From a virus: a stretch of DNA of 29,524 nt. Under the pieces are notes generated by a model. The model saw nothing but the letters and a program-made list of their open reading frames with translations. It was not told the DNA's origin and did no database searches. Location of the stretch: IMG/VR virus record IMGVR_UViG_3300044718_000056, positions 1 to 29,524 of that record, one strand, 5' to 3'. Below, in pieces: positions 20,931 through 27,928 of the stretch (position 1 is the first letter of the stretch; every line of letters starts with the position of its first letter). A program made the position numbers and the translations under genes.

Positions 20931-21677
20931 TCATTCCCCCTCTTCCCGGCCGGTGAGAAGTTCCCCATCGATCCAGCCGCGGTGAAACGCGTACAGTTCC
21001 GCGCACCGCGTTAACACAAACTGCTCGACGTTCTTGCACGATCGCAGATTCGCGCTGCTTTCGCACACGTAGCACGTGCCATCGGCCATCCTGGCCAACA
21101 GCAGCTTGGCGTGCGTGCGCATCGCGAGGACCCGGTGTCCGCGTTCCTTGAGCTGCGGTACCAGGCAATCGTAAATCGGCCTGCTCTGGGCTTTGAAGAA
21201 ATAGCTGATCAGCAGTCCCGCCCGTTTCACCTGGCCGTCGTCCAGCAGTCCAAGCAGATCTGCGGCGTTGGCCTTGCTGAAGCTCAGCGTTGCCAGCATC
21301 AGGTCCTCGATCTTCTGGCCGGTCCGCTCGATCAATGCCGGCACCAGGTCCCACAGGGCATACTTCCCACTGATGATCCCGTGCAAGCTCTCACCTTCTC
21401 CAGGAAGTGGATCCAGATGCTTATACGCGTTCATGTTGGCGCGGTAGTCCACGAACAACCGGCGCGACGGCAGACGCTTGTGTGCCAGATCTGCTCGCAG
21501 GCCAGCACTGACGTTCACCTCCGGGTCTGCGGCGGCGTCGAAGGTCGGCGCATCATCGAACGGTTGCGCAAGCTCGGCGGTCCAGTCGGCCGCTTCCAGG
21601 AGCTGGTCGGCCCATTTCCCGACCTCGGCCAATTCGGCAAGGTCCAAGGCTCTCAGGTTGTGCGTGGCGCTGGCCAT
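20931..21677 (-). CDS. Phospholipase-D-like (single HKD) protein
   Basis: 248 aa from ATG 21677. The C-terminal half carries one HKD motif: His189-x-Lys191 in THAKLLLARM, Gly200, then the ESSANLRSCKNVEQF segment (206-220) with the Ser-x-Asn and Asn-x-Glu of Nuc-type PLD enzymes. The motif Asp is not at the canonical spacing (LLARMAD). Single-HKD proteins act as dimers; members include nucleases and lipases. It lies 3 bp before the small terminase gene, so a role in DNA processing or packaging is possible. Catalysis is not certain. Confidence 0.7.
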   Translation of the reverse strand: MASATHNLRALDLAELAEVGKWADQLLEAADWTAELAQPFDDAPTFDAAADPEVNVSAGLRADLAHKRLPSRRLFVDYRANMNAYKHLDPLPGEGESLHGIISGKYALWDLVPALIERTGQKIEDLMLATLSFSKANAADLLGLLDDGQVKRAGLLISYFFKAQSRPIYDCLVPQLKERGHRVLAMRTHAKLLLARMADGTCYVCESSANLRSCKNVEQFVLTRCAELYAFHRGWIDGELLTGREEGE

Positions 21678-21801
21678 CGCGTGGGATACCCCCCCTTTGA
21701 AAATTCGAGGTCGAAAAATGCGCGATGGAGGGGGCGGTCTGGAAAGGCGCGGCCGTTTTTCCTTTTGGCCTCCCCCCGGTGCAAAATTTCGCCGCGCTCG
21801 G
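21678..21801. other. Intergenic region before the packaging module
   Basis: 124 bp without a convincing gene, the longest gap in the middle of the genome. On the minus strand it has GGGGGGAGG (about 21777-21769) with no start codon after it, an A/T-rich patch with the dyad TTCGA-cc-TCGAA (21704-21715), and GGGGGGG before the ATG at 21677. This is where a late promoter might lie, but I see no clear -35/-10 pair. Confidence 0.35.
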
Positions 21802-22770
21802 TCACACTCGACTAAATTCCAGGCTGGCAAGAACCGCGTCGGCAACCGCGCCGGGCGTCTCCCATCCCTCTGCGACAAACTGCATGCGGCCTGGGTTCAC
21901 TTGCTCCATGCGCGGGAACAAGTTCCGGCTCCCCGATTGCTCTTCACGAAAGACGATCATCCTGGCTCCCACTGTGGAAGCAAGGTGACTGGCGCCGCTG
22001 TCGGTTCCGACGTACAGCCGGCACGACTGGAGCAACTCCACGGCCGCGTCGGTATCATAGTCGCCGCTGTGGCACGTCTGGCCCTCCAGGTCGAATGATG
22101 TCGATCGATCCCCAATCACCGCGAACGTTGCGCCGGCCGCGGTCACGGCGTCGGCCACGTGTTGCCAATGTTGCCAATTGCGTTCTGGGCAAAACGAACG
22201 TCGTCTCACCCCCAGCACGACGTCGGCGCCTAGGCCTCGGCGTTCGGGCGTTAGTCGAAGGCGCTGTTCGGGGTTGACCGCAATTAGTTGCTGCGCGCGT
22301 GTAAGATCGTGATTGAAGATCCAAGGCACACCGGGGAAGCGATCATTCAGCCGCGCGAAGTACGCGCGGAAGAAATCTTCCTTCAATCCCGGCATGGTCG
22401 CGACGCGCTGAAAATCTGCAATTGGATCCTCCCAGCCGGTCACGTGTGCGCAGGCACTGGGAAACAGAACCTGCTCACCAGGGCGGCAGCAAACGATCTT
22501 GGCTGCTGATTTGTGGAAGTGAACCAGCCGCATGTGGCTCATGACCAGGTGACCGAATTCCCCCAGAAACGGCAGGAAGACCACCGGCCCGTTGGCGTTG
22601 GCGTTCAGGCGATCGAGGAAATGAATTACGTGCGAAGGCAGTTTGTCTGTCTTAGCGGCGACGTCTCCAATGATCCACAACTCACCAATGGCGTCGTCGA
22701 CTTCGTAGACACCTCCCGCGCGGAAGCGCTCCCTGCCGGCATTAATCGACTGACGCATTTCGACGAACAC
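21802..22770 (-). CDS. Glycosyltransferase family 9-like (heptosyltransferase-like) protein
   Basis: 322 aa from the GTG at 22770, chosen for GGGGAG 4 nt upstream; longer starts overlap the neighbour gene. GT-B architecture is suggested by an N-terminal part (VVFLPFLGEFGHLVMSHM) and a C-terminal part with VVLGVRRRSFCPERNWQ, TFAVIGDRSTS and the donor-site stretch LYVGTDSGASHLASTVGAR, typical of GT9. In bacteria GT9 enzymes transfer ADP-heptose to lipopolysaccharide. In a phage such an enzyme may alter the host surface or modify phage DNA or virion proteins. Placement in the virion module rather than beside int argues for lytic-cycle use. Confidence 0.75.
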   Translation of the reverse strand: MFVEMRQSINAGRERFRAGGVYEVDDAIGELWIIGDVAAKTDKLPSHVIHFLDRLNANANGPVVFLPFLGEFGHLVMSHMRLVHFHKSAAKIVCCRPGEQVLFPSACAHVTGWEDPIADFQRVATMPGLKEDFFRAYFARLNDRFPGVPWIFNHDLTRAQQLIAVNPEQRLRLTPERRGLGADVVLGVRRRSFCPERNWQHWQHVADAVTAAGATFAVIGDRSTSFDLEGQTCHSGDYDTDAAVELLQSCRLYVGTDSGASHLASTVGARMIVFREEQSGSRNLFPRMEQVNPGRMQFVAEGWETPGAVADAVLASLEFSRV

Positions 22771-22790
22771 GTTGCTCCCCAAGGAAGAAA

Positions 22791-23120
22791 TCAGGCTGGC
22801 ACCGGTGCAGTCACGGTGACAGTCCCATCTGAATTGAGCGTGTAGCTCCATCCCTTTGGTATTGGGCTGGCCGGTGCGGTCCCGGTGTAGCTTTGAACCA
22901 TCGTGCGGTATGCGCTGCTGCATTTGAATAAGTCAGCAGCGTCGGTCCCGAATGCGTTGAGCACCGACTGAGGATCTTTGTCCTTCCAGATGAAATACCC
23001 CAGCGACTCGAACAGCTTGGCCAGTTCGTCCCATTTTGATTGGAGTTGCTTCTTGTGTTGAGCGGCGCGCCGTTGGAGTGGTGATGGTCGCGTCGGCGTC
23101 TTGGCGTCAATGATTGGCAT
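22791..23120 (-). CDS. Hypothetical protein of the fibre cluster
   Basis: 109 aa; a Lys/Arg-rich helical N-terminus (PLQRRAAQHKKQLQSKWDELAKLFESLGYFIWKDK-type, residues 14-48) and a Thr/Val-rich tail. The ATG at 23120 is preceded by a duplicated AAGGGG-AAGTTC ribosome-binding segment. No family recognised; it lies between a coiled-coil protein and the glycosyltransferase. Confidence 0.6.
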   Translation of the reverse strand: MPIIDAKTPTRPSPLQRRAAQHKKQLQSKWDELAKLFESLGYFIWKDKDPQSVLNAFGTDAADLFKCSSAYRTMVQSYTGTAPASPIPKGWSYTLNSDGTVTVTAPVPA

Positions 23121-23149
23121 GAACTTCCCCTTGTGAACTTCCCCCTTGA
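23121..23149. repeat. Duplicated ribosome-binding segment
   Basis: Two near-identical copies, GAACTTCCCCTTGT (23121-23134) and GAACTTCCCCCTTGA (23135-23149). On the minus strand each supplies an AAGGGG(G)AAGTTC Shine-Dalgarno segment, so the gene at 23120 has two ribosome-binding sites in tandem. Confidence 0.85.
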
Positions 23150-23189
23150 GCTTTGTTTTATGAATCCGCGCTTTGTTTTATGAATCCGC
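23150..23189. repeat. Tandem 20-bp direct repeat over a stop codon
   Basis: Two exact adjacent copies of a 20-bp unit (23150-23169 and 23170-23189). On the minus strand the unit encodes the last codons and TAA of the 23178-23663 gene; the second copy is an untranslated duplicate. It adjoins another tandem duplication (23121-23149), so this gap has been shaped by short duplications. Confidence 0.9.
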
Positions 23190-23663
23190 CGTTTTATCCG
23201 CGCGTGCGTTGGCCAGTTGGCTCGTCAATGACGCAATCTGAGCATCTTTGGCTGCGGCTGCGGTCGTCAGCGTTGCTATGGCGGCGTCCTTGCTGGCGAG
23301 TTGCGCGTCCTTGTTTGCGCCGGTCGAAGTCAGTGAAGCGACCTGCGCCGTCTGGCTGGCGATGCTTGCGTTCTGCTGATCGATCGTCTGCTGTTGAGCG
23401 AGCATGGCGGCGCTGATCAAATCGGCCAACGGTGTTCCGCTCGTTGTCGGCACGAGAGATGCGGGCAACACTCCTGTCGACGTCTCCAGGGTATTTCCCA
23501 GCGCGTCAAGACTCTTCAATCGTATCTCGAAGTTTGCGGCCTTTATGATGCCAAACGTTCCCGGCGCGCCGTAGTCTCCTCGGATGAGGACTTCATAAAC
23601 GCACCCTGAGAGCGATGGCGTTGCGGCGAGCGCTGCTTGCGCTTTTTGCAAAAGATTGTCCAT
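23178..23663 (-). CDS. Coiled-coil protein of the fibre cluster
   Basis: 161 aa. N-terminal domain to about residue 85 (VYEVLIRGDYGAPGTFGII), then an uninterrupted helical repeat region (IDQQNASIASQTAQVASLTS, KDAQLASKDAAIATLTTAAAAKDAQIASL) with seven-residue periodicity, a probable trimeric or dimeric coiled coil. It follows the fibre-like gene with 16 bp between, so a fibre-associated or chaperone role is likely. The end of the gene and its stop are duplicated in tandem. Confidence 0.65.
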   Translation of the reverse strand: MDNLLQKAQAALAATPSLSGCVYEVLIRGDYGAPGTFGIIKAANFEIRLKSLDALGNTLETSTGVLPASLVPTTSGTPLADLISAAMLAQQQTIDQQNASIASQTAQVASLTSTGANKDAQLASKDAAIATLTTAAAAKDAQIASLTSQLANARADKTADS

Positions 23664-23679
23664 GGATGTTTTCCCTTCC

Positions 23680-24744
23680 CTAGCTGGCTACGGCGATTCC
23701 ATCTCCGGTGAACCACCCGCTGCCGTCTGCCTCGACATCGCGGCCGGTACCTGCGCCTGTCGTCTCTCCCGGCTTGAGCGCGTCACTGGCGTACGCTTCT
23801 GCCCCGGCCACTGGGGATGGCAGCGTCCCAACCGTATAGGCCTTGCGCACGATCGGCACATTAAAGACCGCAGTCCCGTTCGATGGTTCGTACCTCAGCG
23901 TTTTGGAATAACTGGTGTCCAGGGCGAGCACTCCCCCGTTGAGGCCGAACGCGCCTGATGGTCCGTCCAACTGCGCGGTGCGGATCCCGGCTAGCACGGT
24001 CGAGTTCAGCGTGACGTCCCCGACGTTTAGATTTCCGATTCCTGTGCTCCCGTCCGTGATTTTTAGCGTATTGCCGATGCTGGCGCTGCGCATTATGGCA
24101 ACGTCCGGCGTTCCGAAGTCGGTTGCGTCTGAGCTGAACGCGATCTTGCTGGTTGATGGAACGGTCAGCATACCGGTACCGGCGGATGGAGTGGCCCACG
24201 TCGCGTCCTCGCGCAAAAACTTCGACGTACCGGCTGATGCGCCTGGGTCGGGCACCAGGCCGGCGGCATGCGTCGATCCGCTGCCAACCATCACACTCAC
24301 GGCCAACGTGAGATTTCCGCTGAGCGCGCCTCCACCAGTCATCGGCGCGGTTGTTGAAACGGTCCGACTCGCGGGCACAGCGCCGGCTTGCGCGGCGGTG
24401 ACGCTGTGCGGGTTGCTCGTGTTTGCCGTGTGTGCGCTGAGGCTGCCTCCCACCGAACCGGCCGCGCCGCTTGCATCGAAGCTGGCAGGGCTGTAAGTTG
24501 AATCGACAACGTTCCCTCCGCTGTCCAGGCTCGCGAAATGGCCGGCGGTCGGCGTGGGTGCTTTGGCGGATTTCCCGTTTTGCAGCGCTGTGATTAAACC
24601 GTTGGCGGTGCCGATCGCGGCGTTGAGCGTGGTAATGAGCGTCGAAACCGCGCCGAAGTTTGAATCGACCGCTTGGCCGGCATCACCTGTCGGTGTGGCA
24701 ACCAATCTCGCAATTCCATTGGCATCGGATGAGAAGTTCGGCAC
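23680..24744 (-). CDS. Tail fibre-like protein
   Basis: About 354 aa of low-complexity Gly/Ser/Thr/Ala-rich sequence, with the tail-fibre repeat motif SLSAHTANTSNPHSVTAAQ (about residues 103-121), the common H-x-x-x-x-x-NPH-x-VT-x-x-Q form, followed by LVPDPGASAGTSKFLREDATWA, also typical of fibre modules. The C-terminal part may bind the receptor. Start: GTG 24744 stands 9 nt after GGGGG. An upstream ATG (24843), coupled to the previous stop, would add 33 residues and cannot be excluded. It is encoded before the packaging genes, apart from the tail cluster. Confidence 0.75.
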   Translation of the reverse strand: MPNFSSDANGIARLVATPTGDAGQAVDSNFGAVSTLITTLNAAIGTANGLITALQNGKSAKAPTPTAGHFASLDSGGNVVDSTYSPASFDASGAAGSVGGSLSAHTANTSNPHSVTAAQAGAVPASRTVSTTAPMTGGGALSGNLTLAVSVMVGSGSTHAAGLVPDPGASAGTSKFLREDATWATPSAGTGMLTVPSTSKIAFSSDATDFGTPDVAIMRSASIGNTLKITDGSTGIGNLNVGDVTLNSTVLAGIRTAQLDGPSGAFGLNGGVLALDTSYSKTLRYEPSNGTAVFNVPIVRKAYTVGTLPSPVAGAEAYASDALKPGETTGAGTGRDVEADGSGWFTGDGIAVAS

Positions 24745-24844
24745 AGGAATGTTCCCCCGGTTTTGTTCGCGGGGAAAATGAGGGTCAGCCGGCGTCCCGG
24801 ACCTGACCCGCGTTCCCCCCATAGCACCGAAACGAACAGCCATC

Positions 24845-25081
24845 TTAGCCTTGGCTGTGTACGGTTTGCAAGGCTTTTCGTTCGGCGGCGTTCCATTCCC
24901 CCACATAGAACGCAGCCTTAACCCCGGCTCGATCGGCCGGCCCGCGCCTCGCGAGCTGGTCCAGGGCGACCCATCGTTGAAGCTCCGGATCGTTCACCCG
25001 GTCCACCGCGATCTCGACGATCTGGCTGCCGACCGGCCGGCCATCGGCCATGAACACGATCGTGCAACGTTGGTAATTCAC
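24845..25081 (-). CDS. Hypothetical protein
   Basis: 78 aa, begins MNYQRCTIVFMADGRPVG. Mixed strand-helix appearance with an Arg/Ala-rich centre (LDQLARRGPADRAGV). Its ATG overlaps the stop of the previous gene by 4 nt, and its stop is one base before a possible ATG of the fibre gene. Not recognised. Confidence 0.6.
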   Translation of the reverse strand: MNYQRCTIVFMADGRPVGSQIVEIAVDRVNDPELQRWVALDQLARRGPADRAGVKAAFYVGEWNAAERKALQTVHSQG

Positions 25082-25353
25082 GTCGCGCCTCCGTCCGGAC
25101 GCGGACCGATGATGGTGTCCTGACCGATCCCGCGCACGTTTGGCAGGGGGATGTTTCCAAAGCGCTGCCTCGCACCTTCTCGAAATGTTTTGAACTCGTG
25201 GTACATTTCAGGGCCGTTGGCGCTCGGGTTGTCAATCTTGGATGCGATCTCCGACAGCGCGTAATCGAATCCCGGATGTTCGACGGCCAGCGCCGCAAGC
25301 GCCATCAGGATCAATTGCCTCTGCGATTCGTCGATGGTGATGTTGGTCTGCAT
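25078..25353 (-). CDS. Hypothetical small phage protein
   Basis: 91 aa. The N-terminal half (NITIDESQRQLILMALAALAVEHPGFDYALSEIA) is a two-helix unit I have seen as a common small phage protein of unknown role; the C-terminal part FKTFREGARQRFGNI is basic. The gene follows a 55-bp gap that breaks the chain of overlapping early genes, and overlaps the next gene by 4 nt. Confidence 0.6.
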   Translation of the reverse strand: MQTNITIDESQRQLILMALAALAVEHPGFDYALSEIASKIDNPSANGPEMYHEFKTFREGARQRFGNIPLPNVRGIGQDTIIGPRPDGGAT

Positions 25354-25408
25354 TGCGTTTCAACACCCGGTCGGGCGCCATCCATGGCCACCGGCCTGGC
25401 TCCAAAGT

Positions 25409-25681
25409 TCACATGATCGTCATTGAGATCGACACGTCTGGCCAATCCATCAAACTTCGATGACTCCTAGATGCGCCGGCCATTGTCACCAGGACGTCGG
25501 CGTGTACCCGGCGCGGCAGGGTCAACGGTCGATCTGGGATTTGAAGCACGTGTCCTGTCGAGACGTGCAGTAACTCTGAATCATCCGGCACACGGATAAC
25601 GTGCGTGACTTCAGGAATTGGCTCGCACGTGTCCTCGTGATACCACCATCTGCCGTCAATTTTATGAACGGTGACAGTCAT
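25409..25681 (-). CDS. Hypothetical early protein
   Basis: 90 aa, mainly beta-like with an acidic and Pro-rich character (HKIDGRWWYHEDTCEPIPEV). Last of the unbroken chain of overlapping genes that starts at int/rep; its ATG overlaps the previous stop by 4 nt. Function unknown. Confidence 0.6.
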   Translation of the reverse strand: MTVTVHKIDGRWWYHEDTCEPIPEVTHVIRVPDDSELLHVSTGHVLQIPDRPLTLPRRVHADVLVTMAGASRSHRSLMDWPDVSISMTIM

Positions 25682-26187
25682 GGCGTTTCATCCTTTCTTG
25701 CTTCGACCATGCACGGCGGCGTAGACCCGATCGTGATGGCCAGCGCGCAGCCGTGGAACTCGCGCGGCATGGCGCTGATTGAATTCCAGTGCGCGATCGA
25801 GTTGAGCGAATCGGCAAAACCGGCTCGGTGGATCTCGCGCCATCCGAACGGCTCATCCTTCTTCGTGACGATGCCAAAGAACCAGAAGCGCAGGCCGGCC
25901 TCGGTCGGCGCTTCCGGCGGCACACGGTCCGTAGTCGCTTCGCGCACCAGGCGGCAGACCACTTCGACGGCTTCGAGTCCCAGCGGCTTGAAAAACTCGA
26001 TCCGGTTGGCGACGCTCAAATCGTGCACGTGCGCCACGATGAACGTCCGGTTCCCCGGCCCTGGACAATCGATGTTCAGCATGACCAGGCCATAGTCCGC
26101 GCCCGGTTCGCGCGTCAGGCGGTAGGTCGCAGCGGGCGAATGCTTCGTTGCTGCCGTGGTGATTTTGTGGATCTCGATGCTGGTCAT
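25678..26187 (-). CDS. Hypothetical early protein
   Basis: 169 aa from the ATG at 26187 (GAGGAATC upstream); the longer ORF overlaps the neighbour and is a frame extension. Mixed alpha/beta, with His-containing strands (TFIVAHVHDL) and an aromatic stretch FWFFGIVTKKDEPFGWREIH. Overlaps its neighbours by 4 nt at both ends. No family recognised. Confidence 0.6.
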   Translation of the reverse strand: MTSIEIHKITTAATKHSPAATYRLTREPGADYGLVMLNIDCPGPGNRTFIVAHVHDLSVANRIEFFKPLGLEAVEVVCRLVREATTDRVPPEAPTEAGLRFWFFGIVTKKDEPFGWREIHRAGFADSLNSIAHWNSISAMPREFHGCALAITIGSTPPCMVEARKDETP

Positions 26188-26450
26188 GATTCCTCCGCGG
26201 TTGAAACCATCATCGCGCCACCCTGCATGATCCATCCGCTGGCGGCGCCCGTTGCATAGCACCACAGCGCCATGGCGGTGCGATCGACGGCTGCGAGATT
26301 CCCGCGCGCGTCCAGGATCGACTGGCGCAACGTTCCCGTCGCAAGATCCAGGTCCTCCAACAGCTTCGGCAATCGCAGCACGAGTTCGGTCTCGCGCGGC
26401 TTGCGCTTGCGAGGCCTCGGCTTCGGCCGGATCTTCATTGAGCTTCGCAT
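26184..26450 (-). CDS. Small basic early protein
   Basis: 88 aa. The N-terminus is very basic (MRSSMKIRPKPRPRKRKPRE), then one or two helices (LRLPKLLEDLDLATGTLRQ) and a Met/Ala-rich end (CYATGAASGWIMQGGAMMV). The basic tail suggests nucleic-acid binding. It overlaps the previous gene by 16 nt. Unknown family. Confidence 0.55.
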   Translation of the reverse strand: MRSSMKIRPKPRPRKRKPRETELVLRLPKLLEDLDLATGTLRQSILDARGNLAAVDRTAMALWCYATGAASGWIMQGGAMMVSTAEES

Positions 26451-26947
26451 CGCGAACCTCCTTCACTGTGGAAGACGTGGCAATGAGCGCAGTACAGATT
26501 CGACACGTCATTCGGGTTCCAACTGACCATCAGGCATTTGAGGCACTGAATCCCCGTGGCGCATTCTTTCTTCACGATGATGAATTTCTCCCCCGCCTCG
26601 CGCCGGCCGATGGCATCGGCCTCCGTTAGCGGCCGCGGACTGACTTTCGTCCCCATCTCCGGGTGGAATCTCAGGTCATGTTGGAACTTGGGCCGCGCCA
26701 TGGTCTCTTCAATCGGCTCACGGCCGTCGGCGTTCGGCCGGCCGCGGCAAGCAAAACGCGGCTTGTCCTCGGCAGTCGCGCAGCGATCGCACAACACGAT
26801 CAGTGCGCCATCCAGCGGCAGCTCGCACACGACGCATCCCCACCCGTGGCCTGGGACGGCGCAACGTCGATCGAGAAACCCGATGTTGCGCACCGTGTCG
26901 ATTATTTCCTCGCATGCGCAGCACGGGCCAAATGAATCGCGTTTCAT
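26435..26947 (-). CDS. Double zinc-ribbon early protein
   Basis: 170 aa from ATG 26947. Two Cys clusters: an N-terminal one (CCACEE at 9-14, then CAVPGHGWGCVVCEL and CDRC) and a C-terminal one (IQCLKC, then NPNDVSNLYCAHCHVFH). The C-terminal unit is the familiar small phage zinc ribbon of the form C-x-x-C, NPNDV, YC-x-x-CHxFH. An internal Met at about residue 83, followed by a region of different composition, suggests a fusion of two small proteins. Likely nucleic-acid or protein binding; role unknown. Confidence 0.65.
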   Translation of the reverse strand: MKRDSFGPCCACEEIIDTVRNIGFLDRRCAVPGHGWGCVVCELPLDGALIVLCDRCATAEDKPRFACRGRPNADGREPIEETMARPKFQHDLRFHPEMGTKVSPRPLTEADAIGRREAGEKFIIVKKECATGIQCLKCLMVSWNPNDVSNLYCAHCHVFHSEGGSRCEAQ

Positions 26948-27390
26948 CGTGCGCTCTCTTCCGAAATTTCGTGTACGCAACCAGGGCACACCATCCGGCT
27001 TTCGATCTCGACCAGGTCGACGTCGAGGGCGCCGCACACCACACACGCGCGCGGCTCGATCCGAAAGCCCGGCGCGAACGATTCCAGGTCTGCCGGCAGG
27101 ATGCCCGCGAAGTTAGCGACGCGCGGGCGCGGTTCGTTGGTGATATAGGGTGTGAGTTGTGACGCGTGGCAACTGGCCCACGTCCCATCTCCCTTTTTCA
27201 CGCTGACCAGGTCACCGCGCACTTCGGTGATGATCGCGCCGTTGCTGTCGGGCACCTGCACCAGGTCGCCCCGCGCGGGAACGTACGATCGCGGATCCGG
27301 GTCGTCCACGAGACGCATCGGCGGGCGATCAGGCACCAGTGCGGAACGCGGCGGCATCGGGAAAAGGTCTTGTTGTCTTTCAGGGTTCAT
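26944..27390 (-). CDS. Zinc-ribbon early protein
   Basis: 148 aa. The N-terminal half is Pro-rich with a small beta unit (DLVQVPDSNGAIITEVRGDLVSVKKGDGTWA-type, SH3-like in look), and the C-terminus holds a four-Cys ribbon (CVVCGALDVDLVEIESRMVC, then PGC). Overlaps of 4 nt with both neighbours. Probably DNA or RNA binding by composition; no known family. Confidence 0.6.
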   Translation of the reverse strand: MNPERQQDLFPMPPRSALVPDRPPMRLVDDPDPRSYVPARGDLVQVPDSNGAIITEVRGDLVSVKKGDGTWASCHASQLTPYITNEPRPRVANFAGILPADLESFAPGFRIEPRACVVCGALDVDLVEIESRMVCPGCVHEISEESAR

Positions 27391-27716
27391 TGCGGTTCCT
27401 TGCGGTAGACGGCGGGGCTCATCGTTTCATCGATCAGTATGCACTGCACCTCGGGCATGAGACGGCGCACTTGTTCGCGTAGTCTCTCCGCGACGTCGAC
27501 GGTGAACCGTCCGTGAAAGTGAAGGATCAACTTGTCTCCAGGCCTGACGGGAATTGGCGTCATCACGTGCGCGGCCAATTCCCTGACCAGGCTGGCCAGC
27601 GCCATCACTTGGTCGCGAAGATCCCAACCTGCCTCCGTGGAATCGAGGCTCATCACCGCGTCTTGAATATCGCGAACGGTCTCCACGATCTGCTCGGCCG
27701 TGAGTTCTGGTTTCAT
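27387..27716 (-). CDS. Hypothetical early protein
   Basis: 109 aa. N-terminal helices (LTAEQIVETVRDIQDAVMS) and a C-terminal alternating part (DKLILHFHGRFTVDVAERLREQVRRLMP, then IDETMSP) that looks like a small beta-alpha-beta unit often seen in phage genomes without assigned role. Overlaps both neighbours by 4 nt. Confidence 0.6.
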   Translation of the reverse strand: MKPELTAEQIVETVRDIQDAVMSLDSTEAGWDLRDQVMALASLVRELAAHVMTPIPVRPGDKLILHFHGRFTVDVAERLREQVRRLMPEVQCILIDETMSPAVYRKEPQ

Positions 27717-27928
27717 GGCGTCTCCAAAAGCGCGAGTTCGGTTTCCAGCGAAAGAATCAACTCCACGAGCTCGTGGCGCTGAAGGCGTACCAGGGCGTGA
27801 GCGCTTGCGCCGTCGCTCACGCTGACGAGCAACTCGGCGTTGTCTGGCTCGATCATGACGATTCCGCCGGCGTCCAGCATGAACGCGGTGGCTACTCCCC
27901 CAAAATTCACCGGCTCACAGGTTTTCAT
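27713..27928 (-). CDS. Small hypothetical protein directly after rep
   Basis: 71 aa, a beta-rich start (GGVATAFMLDAGGIVMIEP) and a C-terminal helix (QRHELVELILSLETELALLE). Its ATG overlaps the rep stop by 4 nt, so it should be made along with Rep. Not recognised. Confidence 0.6.
   Translation of the reverse strand: MKTCEPVNFGGVATAFMLDAGGIVMIEPDNAELLVSVSDGASAHALVRLQRHELVELILSLETELALLETP

Noticed and set aside
22771-22923. A longer N-terminus for the glycosyltransferase starting at 22923
   Set aside because: It overlaps the 3' end of the 22791-23120 gene in another frame, and the GTG at 22770 has a good GGGGAG site.
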